Numbered from the stretch's first letter, positions 25,525 through 34,680 are shown. The stretch is 64,000 nucleotides of DNA from Psychrobacillus sp. NEAU-3TGS (GCF_029955155.1 NZ_JAPNOZ010000001.1:19813-83812); one strand, 5' to 3'. Made by a program: numbers and translations. Notes: generated from the letters alone by a model not told the origin.

Positions 25525-25941
25525 ATGAAAAAAATGAAAGTTCAAGAGTTGTTACAGTCTGGACATAGTCTGATGAACAATATAGTAATGGATACGGCGG
25601 GATTACTAGGTGAGGCTTACTTTACTATTAAGATAGATGATCTATTAAAAGAAAGAGGAATCACGCAAAAAGATTTGGCGCAAATGACTGGCATGCGAGT
25701 CGGAACAATCTCAGAGCTTGTTAATGGCAAAGGGATTAGTATAAATAAAGTTCAGCTCTTCGCTCTAATGGCGGCCCTAAGAGTGAAGAGTATAGACGAT
25801 CTATATGAAATGCAATTCCCCGAGGACTTCGAAATGACTTTTGAAAACGAACAGGCGGAATGGAAATCTACGAAAGAAATGCCTGAAGCCGTCAAAGAAA
25901 TGTATAAAAAGAATGTATTGAAATCCTCCGGTCTAATGTAG
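25525..25941 (+). CDS. XRE-family helix-turn-helix protein
   Basis: A 138-residue protein with one XRE/Cro-type HTH at about residues 40-95: IDDLLKERGITQKDLAQMTGMRVGTISELVNGKG. The N-terminal 35 residues and the acidic tail have no known match. The ATG at 25525 follows AAAGGAG; the longer frame from 25483 has none. The isolated position suggests a stand-alone regulator. Confidence 0.82.
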   Translation: MKKMKVQELLQSGHSLMNNIVMDTAGLLGEAYFTIKIDDLLKERGITQKDLAQMTGMRVGTISELVNGKGISINKVQLFALMAALRVKSIDDLYEMQFPEDFEMTFENEQAEWKSTKEMPEAVKEMYKKNVLKSSGLM

Positions 25942-26186
25942 TAGCCATAAAAAGGAGCAGGGAATTTCTCTGCCCCTCTTCCCCGCCAAAAAACTCCACA
26001 ACAGTGGCACGAGAACATGTACATGGATGGTAACAGTCACTGGCAGATCACTAGAAATCGTATGTAATCTGAAGTTGCAAGAATCACATCATTTTTTGAA
26101 TGATTTTCGTATGGATTATTTCATTTTGTATGATATGATTCATCTATTATTTTAAAAATAGATACTATTTTCAAGGGGGGATACAG

Positions 26187-27101
26187 ATGAAATTACGTGT
26201 ATCTGCTGTACAATATCATCTTCATACAATTAATAGTTTTGAGGAATTCGAGGCACAGGTGACACATTATGTGAAAACAGCTGCTGAATTCAATACAGAT
26301 TTTATTTTGTTTCCAGAATTTATAACGACACAATTACTTTCCATTTCGGATAATGGTCAAGGTCAACCAATCCAAAACCTGCCGAATTACACGGAAAGCT
26401 ATTATCGACTTTTTTCATCCCTAGCTGTGGAGCATGGGGTTTATATTATTGGCGGGACTCACGTCATTCGCAAAGAGGAGCGATTATACAATGTTGCACA
26501 CTTATTTTCACCCGATGGTCATATTGGTGAACAAGCAAAGCTTCATTTAACGCCGACTGAGGTCTCTGAATGGGGAATCTCGCCAGGTGAGTCTCTCCGA
26601 ATTTTCGAAACACCAAAAGGAAAAATAGCACTCTTAACATGTTACGATATTGAATTCCCGGAAGTAGTTCGAATGGTTCGCGGTATGGGCGCTGACGTGA
26701 TTTTCTCGCCTTCTTGTACCGACGACCGCCACGGCTTTAACCGTGTTCGTTACACAAGCCACGCACGCACTATTGAAAACCAAGTATATGTAGTGACAAC
26801 TGGAACTGTTGGATCGCTTCCAACAGTAGACTTTATGCGCGGAAACTTTGGGCAGGCAGCTATAATCACACCAAATGATGTACCTTTCCCGCAAGATGGT
26901 ATTTTGGTAAAAGGGGAAATTAATAACGATATGGTTATTTCAGCCGATCTTGACTTGTCCCTATTGTATGAGGTGCGTGAACACGGCTCTGTCACAACTT
27001 GGAGAGACCGTCGATTCGATTTATATCCTGACCTTGGCACAATGACAGTTGAAACATCCATGACAAAGGAAATGGTCTTGCAAAAGACTTTAGATAAATA
27101 A
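26187..27101 (+). CDS. carbon-nitrogen hydrolase (nitrilase superfamily)
   Basis: A 304-residue nitrilase-fold amidase. The catalytic triad is complete: Glu44 in LFPEF, Lys118 in EQAKLHLTP and Cys152 in LLTCYDIEFPE. It hydrolyses a non-peptide C-N bond; substrate unknown. It starts MKLRVSAVQYHLHTI after AAGGGGGG. A GNAT gene follows 18 bases downstream in the same operon. In Bacillus subtilis YhcX, from memory, a GNAT domain and a nitrilase domain are fused, which would support a shared pathway. Confidence 0.92.
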   Translation: MKLRVSAVQYHLHTINSFEEFEAQVTHYVKTAAEFNTDFILFPEFITTQLLSISDNGQGQPIQNLPNYTESYYRLFSSLAVEHGVYIIGGTHVIRKEERLYNVAHLFSPDGHIGEQAKLHLTPTEVSEWGISPGESLRIFETPKGKIALLTCYDIEFPEVVRMVRGMGADVIFSPSCTDDRHGFNRVRYTSHARTIENQVYVVTTGTVGSLPTVDFMRGNFGQAAIITPNDVPFPQDGILVKGEINNDMVISADLDLSLLYEVREHGSVTTWRDRRFDLYPDLGTMTVETSMTKEMVLQKTLDK

Positions 27102-27119
27102 TCAAGGGGAGTGAGTGTA

Positions 27120-27788
27120 ATGGAATACGTTCAAATAAAAAATATAGAAGATCCATTGTTTCCGAAAATGCAAAGGTTGATGCAAGAAGTATTTCCTGCT
27201 GAAGAAGTACTGGAATATGAATTATGGAGAGGACCTTTACTGGACCCTACTATTCGTATGTTTGTGGCAGTGGAAGATGGTAAAGTTGTAGGTGCGACGG
27301 AATATCGCTTCTATGCAGACAAGAAATTATCCATGACGGACTTTACAATGATTGGAAAGGAAGGCATTGGTGTCGGACCGTTCCTTGCAAAGAAACGACA
27401 TGAGGATTTGTTGCAGCTTTCTAAAGAGCATAATGTCGAGTTGATTGGAGTGTTTGCCGAGATTTATGACCCTTACCGAATCGGAGATCATGCGTTTGGT
27501 GGGATTAAGGCCATGAACCCATTTGTACGTCGTGAAGTATTGGCTCATCTCGGCTTCAAACGCTTGAATTTCTCCTATGTACATCCTTCTTGGACAAATG
27601 AAGGCGATGCCGTAACAGATTTAGATTTCTGCTTCTTACCATATCAAGATATACACACATTAGATGCACGCTTTATCGCAGATTTTTTGAAATCATATTA
27701 TGCGATTCTGTCACATAAACCGGAAGCATGGCACACGATGATTGCAGATTTGGAAACAAAAGACGAAATCGAACTATATCCTTTATAA
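27120..27788 (+). CDS. GNAT-family acetyltransferase-like protein
   Basis: A 222-residue protein with a GNAT-like fold (FVAVEDGKVVGATEYRFYADKKLSMTDFTMIG, then the acetyl-CoA loop region FLAKKRHEDLLQLSKEHNVELIGVFAEI). The classical Q/RxxGxG/A motif is weak, so substrate and even activity are uncertain. The ATG at 27120 has AGGGGAG 8 bases ahead, against the GTG at 27111, which overlaps it. Co-transcribed with the upstream nitrilase and ended by a hairpin at 27804-27831. Confidence 0.78.
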   Translation: MEYVQIKNIEDPLFPKMQRLMQEVFPAEEVLEYELWRGPLLDPTIRMFVAVEDGKVVGATEYRFYADKKLSMTDFTMIGKEGIGVGPFLAKKRHEDLLQLSKEHNVELIGVFAEIYDPYRIGDHAFGGIKAMNPFVRREVLAHLGFKRLNFSYVHPSWTNEGDAVTDLDFCFLPYQDIHTLDARFIADFLKSYYAILSHKPEAWHTMIADLETKDEIELYPL

Positions 27789-27803
27789 TTTATCTTTTGA
27801 TAT

Positions 27804-27831
27804 ACGCCTCTCTATTGATATAGAGGGGCGT
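27804..27831 (+). terminator. intrinsic terminator
   Basis: ACGCCTCTCTA (27804-27814) pairs with TAGAGGGGCGT (27821-27831) with one mismatch, followed by TTTT, 15 bases after the GNAT stop. Confidence 0.85.
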
Positions 27832-27847
27832 TTTCCGTTATATTTAT

Positions 27848-27960
27848 TTTAACTTGATTCAGCAGAATTCCCCCACTTCTATTAGTGGTGAGCTGAACGC
27901 AAAGGATGTATACAATTTAGTAGGGGACCACAAGCCCTGCTGAATAAAGTTAAAGTGGGG
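27848..27960 (+). other. structured inverted-repeat leader before an AraC gene
   Basis: Outer arms 27848-27865 and 27937-27954 are complementary over 18 bp with one mismatch. Inside, CCACT (27873-27877) pairs with AGTGG (27884-27888). In addition CCCCACTT (27871-27878) is complementary to AAGTGGGG (27953-27960), which overlaps the ribosome binding site GGGGTGG of the following gene. The two pairings compete, as in ribosome-binding-site masking leaders. It could instead be a mobile palindromic repeat (MITE-like). No known riboswitch consensus was recognised. Confidence 0.5.
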
Positions 27961-27967
27961 TGGCAAA

Positions 27968-28828
27968 TTGAAACATATACTTGAAGTGTTAAAAAAAGAG
28001 AATCATGTAATGCTTGATAGCATTTCATTTTCTCATTACCAAAACAAAACAAGCTCTGAGTTCAAGTCATCAGAACCCGAAATCCTTTTTGTCCTAGAAG
28101 GAAGTTTGACTTATCAAATCGGTGAAGACGAATCTCGCCCACTCAAAGTCGGAGAATATGTATTTTATCCGCAAGGTGTAAATGTCCGTTTTGAGATTGG
28201 AAAGATGAGCAGTACGCTTCTTTTTCCCCTATCCATCTCTATAACAGAGCAATTTGTTCACCTTTTACAGCAGCATCATCAATTTTCGCCGTCGCTACTC
28301 GAAAATCCGAATCGAGTGTGTATTTTACAGGAACCGTGGACCGTGGAGATCAATAGCCTACTCCAAAAGATCCTTGTTCACCTTTCCAAAAATCAACCTT
28401 ATTTTGTTCATCTTGCCTTACTAGAAATTATGGCTTACATCTTTCCAAACGAACATATGCTGTCCAAAATCACGTATGTACTGGATCACTATTTGTTACC
28501 CGATCCAATTCGAAATGCAGAAAGCTATATATTACAAAATTATCACCAACCGATTCGTATGAAGCAGTTAACAGAAGTCACGAATGTCAGTGAGTCACAG
28601 TTAAACCGAATGTACCAAAGAGCCTTCCAATTAACCCCAATGGAACGTGTCGCAACTATTCGCATGGAACAAGCAGCACAATTGCTACGTAATCCATCGC
28701 AAAGTGTAACCAATGTGGCACTTCAGGTCGGGTATCAAAGCATGTCTGCTTTTTTGCAACAGTTCAAGAAGAAATACGGAGTCTCACCGAAAGAGTATCA
28801 AATAAAAACAACGGCGAAAGAAATATAA
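27968..28828 (+). CDS. AraC-family transcriptional regulator with N-terminal cupin
   Basis: A 286-residue regulator. Residues about 20-100 look like a cupin-type sensor (EILFVLEGSLTYQIGEDESRPLKVGEYVFYPQGVNVRF). The C-terminal 100 residues carry two HTHs, MKQLTEVTNVSESQLNRMYQRAFQ and VTNVALQVGYQSMSAFLQQFKKKYG, the second with the AraC signature. The start is TTG at 27968, with GGGGTGG close by and partly inside the structured leader. The target is unknown; the terminator-isolated position suggests a free-standing regulator. Confidence 0.88.
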   Translation: MKHILEVLKKENHVMLDSISFSHYQNKTSSEFKSSEPEILFVLEGSLTYQIGEDESRPLKVGEYVFYPQGVNVRFEIGKMSSTLLFPLSISITEQFVHLLQQHHQFSPSLLENPNRVCILQEPWTVEINSLLQKILVHLSKNQPYFVHLALLEIMAYIFPNEHMLSKITYVLDHYLLPDPIRNAESYILQNYHQPIRMKQLTEVTNVSESQLNRMYQRAFQLTPMERVATIRMEQAAQLLRNPSQSVTNVALQVGYQSMSAFLQQFKKKYGVSPKEYQIKTTAKEI

Positions 28829-28866
28829 CCTATGAATGAAACAATAAGCGTTAAACAATGAATCTA

Positions 28867-29235
28867 TTAAAACCCTAGGAAACGATTCAGCCAATCAGTG
28901 TATGATACAAGGAGAATAAAAATAACAAGAACAACCGCTCCAAAAAGATGGATGATATATTCGCCACGTTGAATTGGATATTTCCATTCCATAAAAGCAC
29001 GAAATAATTGAAGGATTGCAAAAAAGAACGCAATCCATAAATAACTCCATTCAAGGTCTAAATTTATTACCATAATATAGCTTATTACGAATAAAACTAT
29101 TAGAGCAATCTCGCCCCATTTATGCATATTATTCACATATCTCGGTCGATTCTTTTCTCTTTTACCTATATTAAAAACTTTTCGTAAAACCATTTCCATG
29201 ACAGTCATGACGGCAACAACAACTAAAATTAACAT
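28867..29235 (-). CDS. DUF4181 membrane protein
   Basis: A 122-residue membrane protein with about four hydrophobic spans and the DUF4181 pattern (RKVFNIGKREKNRPRYVNNMHKWGEIALI, then FRAFMEWKYPIQRGEYIIHLFG). Function unknown. The ATG at 29235 has no good ribosome binding site close by: AAGGAG lies about 30 bases before it, and a TGA stops any in-frame extension. Expression may therefore be low, or the start is leaderless-like. No conserved neighbour. Confidence 0.7.
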   Translation of the reverse strand: MLILVVVAVMTVMEMVLRKVFNIGKREKNRPRYVNNMHKWGEIALIVLFVISYIMVINLDLEWSYLWIAFFFAILQLFRAFMEWKYPIQRGEYIIHLFGAVVLVIFILLVSYTDWLNRFLGF

Positions 29236-29371
29236 GATTGCTTTAAATAAAAGTATACTAAATCATCTCCTTTTTACTATCTATCTGGCGAACAAGTGAT
29301 AATTACTTTACTGTTCAATGTAGTAAAGAGTTTCAATCCCCTTATACCTTTCATGAAAAACTTGTATTCAT

Positions 29372-30034
29372 TTATTTGAAAGGATTTTTCCATTCCATCA
29401 ACAAAGCATTATTATGTGACTCCTCATCCTCCAAATAATTTGGAACAACACAAACTGGAGTGCGCCCACATCTGAGCAAAAACGAAATTACTGGGTCTTT
29501 CAAATTACCATATAGAACATTTTCCACATACTGTTCAGGTGTTAGTTCCCTCGCATAATGGTGATACCCTGGCATCCTTCCTCCTCCGAGTACGCGATCC
29601 AAATCATCATGAACTACCCGCTCATATACAGCTTGCATCAATAGCTTGCCTAAGTCGAGCTTGCGAAATGCAGGTTTGACTGAAATATCAACAATATACA
29701 ATGTTTTCTCTTTAGGATCGTGATTTCTGATGTACCCATGATCTGTTACTTCATCCCAAGTATGTATTGGGTTTTCTGAATCAAAAGGAACCAATAATCC
29801 AGTGATAGAACCAACAAGCTCACCATTTATTTCCACGCATAAAGCACCTTCCGGATAAAGCTTTACATGGTTTGCAAGCTGCTCCTCACTCCACCACAAT
29901 TCAGACGGAAAGGGTGGTGGAAAACATTCTTGCTGAATGGCGATCAAGTCTTTAAAATCTTCTTTTTTATAGTTTCTTACAATTGCTCGAATGGGCCTTC
30001 CTTCTTGGAATACAAATAATTCTTTACGGTACAT
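29372..30034 (-). CDS. GNAT-family N-acetyltransferase
   Basis: A 220-residue acetyltransferase. The acetyl-CoA motif is visible as LYIVDISVKPAFRKLDLGKLLMQAVYERV, preceded by GELVGSITGLLVPFD. The N-terminus IRAIVRNYKKEDFKDLIAIQQECFPPPFPSELWW fits the fold. Substrate unknown. The ATG at 30034 (M8) has AAGGGGGT 7 bases ahead; the longer start has none. Isolated gene next to pcp on the same strand, 90 bases away. Confidence 0.88.
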   Translation of the reverse strand: MYRKELFVFQEGRPIRAIVRNYKKEDFKDLIAIQQECFPPPFPSELWWSEEQLANHVKLYPEGALCVEINGELVGSITGLLVPFDSENPIHTWDEVTDHGYIRNHDPKEKTLYIVDISVKPAFRKLDLGKLLMQAVYERVVHDDLDRVLGGGRMPGYHHYARELTPEQYVENVLYGNLKDPVISFLLRCGRTPVCVVPNYLEDEESHNNALLMEWKNPFK

Positions 30035-30125
30035 CTTTCCTACCCCCTTGGCCATTTATAAAGTCAGAAAACAGGTATGCCTGTCTCATTAAATAGAATA
30101 CCTATTCTTAATTTTCTTTTAAAGC

Positions 30126-30731
30126 TTACACTAATTCCCCAATACAAATCTCTACACTCTTCTTCAAATCTGCATGTGACCAACTAGGAATTTTCCCATG
30201 TTGGATCGCTAATTCATGAGATGCTGGAATATGGATAAATCCTGCTTTCATATTGGGATTCACTGTTTTTGCATATTGCAATGCTTCATACATAACGTTG
30301 TTGCATAGATAAGTTCCCGCCGTGTTGGATATTTCTGCAGGAAACCCTTCTTCTAATAGTTTATTAACCATTTGACGAATAGGTAATGTGGAAAAGTAAC
30401 CGGGCTCTCCTTCTATATTAATAGTTTCATCGACCGGGATATGCCCCTCATTGTCGGCTGCTCCATCTTTCACATTAATGGCGATTCGTTCTGGAGTGAT
30501 CTTATATCTGCCCCCTGCTAATCCTAATGAAATGACCGCATCCGGCTTAACATCTTCGATATGTGCTAAAATTTTTGCTCCAGATAACGCAAAATCGACT
30601 GGCAGCACTCGACTTAACACTTGATAGTCTCCAATTTCCAGTCCATTTAGTTCCTCCACTATACGCATGGTAGGATTTACGGTAAAAGATAAAAACGGTT
30701 CAAATCCTGTTAATAATAGCTTCTTCATCAT
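30126..30731 (-). CDS. pcp: pyroglutamyl-peptidase I (peptidase C15)
   Basis: A 201-residue cytosolic cysteine peptidase that removes N-terminal pyroglutamate from peptides. The catalytic triad is intact: Glu81 in KITPERIAINV, Cys143 in NTAGTYLCNNVMY and His167 in AGFIHIP. The N-terminus KLLLTGFEPFLSFTVNPT is typical. RBS GGAGG before a double ATG at 30731. No co-transcribed partner is evident, but it fits the peptide-use theme of the window. Confidence 0.95.
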   Translation of the reverse strand: MMKKLLLTGFEPFLSFTVNPTMRIVEELNGLEIGDYQVLSRVLPVDFALSGAKILAHIEDVKPDAVISLGLAGGRYKITPERIAINVKDGAADNEGHIPVDETINIEGEPGYFSTLPIRQMVNKLLEEGFPAEISNTAGTYLCNNVMYEALQYAKTVNPNMKAGFIHIPASHELAIQHGKIPSWSHADLKKSVEICIGELV

Positions 30732-30930
30732 ATTGCCTCCTTGTTCAGTCTTTAACCTTATTTTGTGTTTCTTTTACCCTTAAGTCAACACAATGAGCGG
30801 TTATACATAATACTTCCAGAACAAAAGAACTCATGCTTCTGTCTATTTCGGACTTACTACGCAGCATTCTTATATAGAGCTTTAAGAGGTACCACTTATT
30901 TTTCTAGTTTTTAATAATTTCCTAAAGCAT

Positions 30931-30968
30931 AAAAATACAGCCCCTCATCTAATAGAGAGTCTGCATTT
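30931..30968 (-). terminator. terminator of the alpha/beta hydrolase gene
   Basis: On the minus strand an imperfect stem between about 30957-30968 and 30933-30945 ends in TATTTTTA. It is 23 bases past the stop at 30991. Confidence 0.6.
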
Positions 30969-30990
30969 CTTTAATTATTTCCGTCAAAAG

Positions 30991-31812
30991 TCAGCCTTCT
31001 AAGAACTGATCTACTAACTTGTTAAATTCCTTGCTATGCTCCCAGAACATTAGGTGTCCGCCAAGTACTTCTATGCTGGACTTTGGAGAGATCTTTTGTG
31101 TAAATGCAATTGCTTTATCTGCCCAATGGTCCGCCACAATCGTTAATGTCGGTACTGTTTCACTAGCTATTCTCGCTTGTTCCCGATAATCAGAGAACAT
31201 ACCAGATGCAAATAAATTCGCAGCAATATAATGAGGAGTTTTTAAAGATTGCTCCACTAGCCAATTTAACTCCTCCTCCGTTACATCACGCTGCACCATG
31301 ACACTTGTTGTATATGCCTTGATAAATTCTCGTTGACCAGCCGGATCGCGTAAGTACGTGTTATAAATTGCTCCAATGTCATCTAGAGGACCTTCCACCC
31401 AATCTTCTACACCGTTTGTCGACAATGCCTTTGGTGACATATCAATGAAAATAAGAGACTTTACATTGTCATAGCCGTGTTGTTTTAAATACTCCCAAAT
31501 AGTTAAGCAACCGAATGACCAGCCTGCCAGTGTTACGTTCTTTAGTTGTAATATATCGAGTACCTTTGCCAAATCGGTACCATGCGTTACATAATCATTT
31601 CCCTGTAACGTAATCGATGAGCGCCCATGACTTCTTGGATCGATAACAATGACTCGATTTGTTTTCGAGAAATGCTCCACTTGATGAGTAAATACTTCCG
31701 TTGTAAACGTAAAGCCAGGGATAAAAACAATTGGTTCCCCCCTTCCTACATCTTGGACATATAATTCTACACCAGGGTCTACTTCCACATACTTTCCTTC
31801 CGACACTGTCAT
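30991..31812 (-). CDS. alpha/beta-fold hydrolase
   Basis: A 273-residue alpha/beta hydrolase. The nucleophile elbow reads LAGWSFGCL (Ser about 98), the oxyanion strand GEPIVFIPGFTFTTE, and the acid and His lie in VPTLTIVADHWADK and VLGGHLMFWEHSKEF near the end. It resembles esterases and haloperoxidase-like enzymes; substrate unknown. The ATG at 31812 has AAGGAGG 7 bases ahead and is preferred over TTG at 31815. The NUDIX gene 100 bases upstream runs the same way. Confidence 0.9.
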   Translation of the reverse strand: MTVSEGKYVEVDPGVELYVQDVGRGEPIVFIPGFTFTTEVFTHQVEHFSKTNRVIVIDPRSHGRSSITLQGNDYVTHGTDLAKVLDILQLKNVTLAGWSFGCLTIWEYLKQHGYDNVKSLIFIDMSPKALSTNGVEDWVEGPLDDIGAIYNTYLRDPAGQREFIKAYTTSVMVQRDVTEEELNWLVEQSLKTPHYIAANLFASGMFSDYREQARIASETVPTLTIVADHWADKAIAFTQKISPKSSIEVLGGHLMFWEHSKEFNKLVDQFLEG

Positions 31813-31912
31813 CAACTAGCCTCCTTATCGTAAGAGCAGCAATAATTGAATTCTTGTACACTCTTCGTTATATCAGCCTATTCGGATACTTTGATAAAAA
31901 TTCCAACATTAC

Positions 31913-32527
31913 TTATTTGATCGTCTCTACAAAATGCTTTAATATTCTCGCGGTCAAACCCCATATTGTATATTTTCCAAAATCATAGAACCATTCCTCG
32001 ATCGCACGTGGTCTCCATTGATATTTATCGCCATTCATAATCTTTTCAAAGGGAAAATCGGTCAAGGGCATCGGTTGAACGGATACTGTATGCATATAAG
32101 GTTGATAGTTCAACAACCAGTCGACCGGTATCGTGAATACCTCTTCGACCTCTTGCTTATTAAAGGAATGTATTGGATGCTGGTCAACCGTCGCTACAAA
32201 CGGATACACAACGAAAGAGGGAGATGAAACATATGCACTCATTTGTCCCAATACGTTGATGGATGCTGGATGTATTCCTAGTTCTTCATGGGTTTCTCGT
32301 ATGGCTGCTTCCATTGGCGATGCATCTGTTGCATCAATTCGACCACCCGGAAAACTTATATCCCCTGGTTGTTTTCTCATCGTTAGTGAACGTACTTCAA
32401 AAAGAACATGCCATTCATTATCTACTTGAATAAGTGGTATCATAACAGCTGAACGTAATGCCGTCTCCTCTCCGATAAACAGAGGTTGATTTTCATTTAA
32501 CCTATTTTTCAGCTTATCTATGAACAC
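31913..32527 (-). CDS. CoA pyrophosphatase-type NUDIX hydrolase
   Basis: A 204-residue NUDIX protein of the YeaB/NudL type. The NUDIX box GGRIDATDASPMEAAIRETHEELGI is complete (G-x5-E-x7-REUxEExGU), preceded by the family extra motif FEVRSLTMRKQPGDISFPGG. It would hydrolyse CoA or acyl-CoA to 3',5'-ADP and phosphopantetheine. I take the GTG at 32527, with GGGGGT 7 bases ahead, over ATG 32572, which lacks a ribosome binding site. Confidence 0.87.
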   Translation of the reverse strand: MFIDKLKNRLNENQPLFIGEETALRSAVMIPLIQVDNEWHVLFEVRSLTMRKQPGDISFPGGRIDATDASPMEAAIRETHEELGIHPASINVLGQMSAYVSSPSFVVYPFVATVDQHPIHSFNKQEVEEVFTIPVDWLLNYQPYMHTVSVQPMPLTDFPFEKIMNGDKYQWRPRAIEEWFYDFGKYTIWGLTARILKHFVETIK

Positions 32528-32630
32528 AGAATCTACCCCCTTACAAAACTTTATATACTCCAATCGTATCATGAAAATTAGTGTTTGAGAAAAGAAGCGG
32601 TACGTTACACTATTTCATAGGTTTAACAAA

Positions 32631-32661
32631 AAATGCAGACTCTCAAATGGAGTCTGCATTT
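32631..32661 (-). terminator. terminator of the tct operon
   Basis: Perfect 12-bp arms AAATGCAGACTC (32631-32642) and GAGTCTGCATTT (32650-32661), 4 bases from the tctA stop, with TTTGTT after it on the minus strand. Confidence 0.85.
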
Positions 32662-32664
32662 CTA

Positions 32665-34191
32665 TTAACCTTCTTCATTTATAATAACTTTTCGTCCTCT
32701 AAGCTTGAGCAGTAAAGGAACTAACAACCACGCTGCTGCCGCTACGATGAACACCAATGATAATGGTTTCGTAAAGAAAATGCTGAAGTCTCCATTTGAA
32801 ATGGTTAAAGCGCGTCGCATATTATTTTCGATCATCGGTCCTAATACAAGGGCAAGAACTAAAGGAGCCACTGGGTAATCATTCTTAGACAATAAATAAC
32901 CTAAAACACCGCAGCCTAAAAGTAAAAACAAATCAAATGTTGTGTATTGGACTGCGTACACACCAAAGAAGGAAATTGCGACTATCATCGGTAGTAAATA
33001 CTTTTTAGGTGTTTCAATAATTTTTGCAAAGACGCGAACTAATGGCATATTCAACACAAGTAACATTAAGTTTCCGATGAACATACTTGCGATTAGTCCC
33101 CATGCAACTTCTGGGTGCTCGTCAAACAGTAATGGACCTGGTTGAATATTGTACATGATTAGTGCACCCATTAATATTGCAGTTGTACCTGATCCAGGAA
33201 TTCCTAAAGTTAAAAGTGGAATCATTGCCCCACCAGAAGCTGCATTATTTGCTGACTCGGGACCAGCTACACCTGCAATATTTCCTTTACCAAACGTTTC
33301 TGGGTTTTTACTAAATTTTTTCTCTGTCATATACGAGAAGAAAGAGGCAAGTGTCGCACCTGCTCCTGGTAAAACTCCGATAAAGAATCCAAGAAGAGAG
33401 CCACGCGTAATTGGTATTGCACTGTCTTTCAGGTCTTGTTTAGTTGGCATTATACGATGAATTTTGGCAATTGCACCCGTCTCTTCATCTTTCTCTAAAA
33501 TCGTTTTAAATACTTCTCCAAGTGCAAATAACCCTACAGCAACTGTTAAAAATTCAAGTCCGGAATACAAAATAGGCTGATCGTATGTAAATCGAGCAAT
33601 ACCAGAAACAGCATCGATTCCAATTGTTCCAAGCATTAGCCCTAAAACAGTCATGATCAACGCTTTAGTCATCGACTTTCCTGCAAGCCCACTAACTGCT
33701 GCTAATCCTAATAACATTAGAGAAAAGTATTCCGCTGGTCCAAACTTTACGGCAACGTTCGATAACGGTTCTGCTAAAAGAACAAGGCCGATCAGTGCTA
33801 CAATCCCAGCACAAAATGATCCAATTGCCGAAATTGCCAAAGCCGCTCCTGCACGACCTTGTTGTGCCATTTGATAACCATCTAATGTCGTCACAACGGA
33901 AGAGGATTCCCCTGGTGTGTTCAATAAAATAGAAGTAGTTGATCCTCCGTACATCGCTCCATAATAAACCCCTGCTAATAAAATAATTGAACTCGCCGCA
34001 GCTGCACTAGTTGGCATACCTGAAGTAATCGTTGCTGTTACAGGAATTAGGAGAGCAACACCGCTCATCGGACCTATACCCGGTAACACTCCTACTGCCG
34101 TCCCAATGATAACGCCGACCAAAGCAAACAATAAATTTTGCCACTGAAAAGCGACACTAAAACCGTCTGCTAAAAATTGTAATGTATCCAT
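32665..34191 (-). CDS. tctA: tripartite tricarboxylate transporter, large permease
   Basis: A 508-residue membrane permease of the TctA family with about 12 spans. Diagnostic stretches are GTAVGVLPGIGPMSGVALLIP near residue 30, MYGGSTTSILLNTPGESSSVVTTLDG near residue 100, and ALTLGIPGSGTTAILMGALIMYNIQPGPLLF-type text in the middle. It forms the channel with TctB and receives substrate from TctC. Third gene of tctCBA; ATG at 34191 after GAAGGAG. Substrate probably citrate or another tri/dicarboxylate, by family and by the CitST-like system next door. Confidence 0.95.
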   Translation of the reverse strand: MDTLQFLADGFSVAFQWQNLLFALVGVIIGTAVGVLPGIGPMSGVALLIPVTATITSGMPTSAAAASSIILLAGVYYGAMYGGSTTSILLNTPGESSSVVTTLDGYQMAQQGRAGAALAISAIGSFCAGIVALIGLVLLAEPLSNVAVKFGPAEYFSLMLLGLAAVSGLAGKSMTKALIMTVLGLMLGTIGIDAVSGIARFTYDQPILYSGLEFLTVAVGLFALGEVFKTILEKDEETGAIAKIHRIMPTKQDLKDSAIPITRGSLLGFFIGVLPGAGATLASFFSYMTEKKFSKNPETFGKGNIAGVAGPESANNAASGGAMIPLLTLGIPGSGTTAILMGALIMYNIQPGPLLFDEHPEVAWGLIASMFIGNLMLLVLNMPLVRVFAKIIETPKKYLLPMIVAISFFGVYAVQYTTFDLFLLLGCGVLGYLLSKNDYPVAPLVLALVLGPMIENNMRRALTISNGDFSIFFTKPLSLVFIVAAAAWLLVPLLLKLRGRKVIINEEG

Positions 34192-34209
34192 AGCTTAACT
34201 CCTTCCTCT

Positions 34210-34659
34210 CTACAACAACGGAAATCCTGGCAATGAACCGCCGAGAAGCTCCGAAAACATATAATAGACACCAAATGAAAAAGCAGCTGAAATTAGAATG
34301 GAATAAACCATTTTTCCACGCTCCACCGTTTGAAAAGCAATTAGTAAAAATAGAAAAGTAGATACGACATATCCAATCTTCTCTAAGAAAAAGGCATAAA
34401 GCACTGCACTTACAAAAATGATCAGGAACTTTTTATATTGCAGTCGCTCTTTCTTCCATTCTTCCGATTTGTATTTAAATGTTTCATATAAAAGACGAGC
34501 ACTTAAAGCAATTAATATAATACCAAGCCACATCGGAAATATTTTTGGACCGACGGATGAGCCGTATGCACTGTCAGAAATTTTTTGACTCTCTACAAGA
34601 AACAAAATCCCGACTAACAAAAAGGCAACACCGGCAAACCGATCGAATTTTTTATTCAT
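34210..34659 (-). CDS. tctB: tripartite tricarboxylate transporter, small permease
   Basis: A 149-residue protein with four hydrophobic spans, the TctB membrane subunit. It begins KKFDRFAGVAFLLVGILFLVESQKIS and includes GPKIFPMWLGIILIALSARLLYETF, typical of the family. It lies between tctC and tctA with an 18-base gap to tctA. RBS GTTAGGAGCG. Confidence 0.9.
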   Translation of the reverse strand: MNKKFDRFAGVAFLLVGILFLVESQKISDSAYGSSVGPKIFPMWLGIILIALSARLLYETFKYKSEEWKKERLQYKKFLIIFVSAVLYAFFLEKIGYVVSTFLFLLIAFQTVERGKMVYSILISAAFSFGVYYMFSELLGGSLPGFPLL

Positions 34660-34680
34660 ATTTTTAATCGCTCCTAACTT

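Noticed and set aside
27900..27967. Possible T-box leader before the AraC gene because of the GGGGTGGCAA run
   Set aside because: No specifier loop or antiterminator consensus, and the downstream gene is a regulator, not an aminoacyl-tRNA synthetase or amino-acid gene; the run is better explained as the ribosome binding site.
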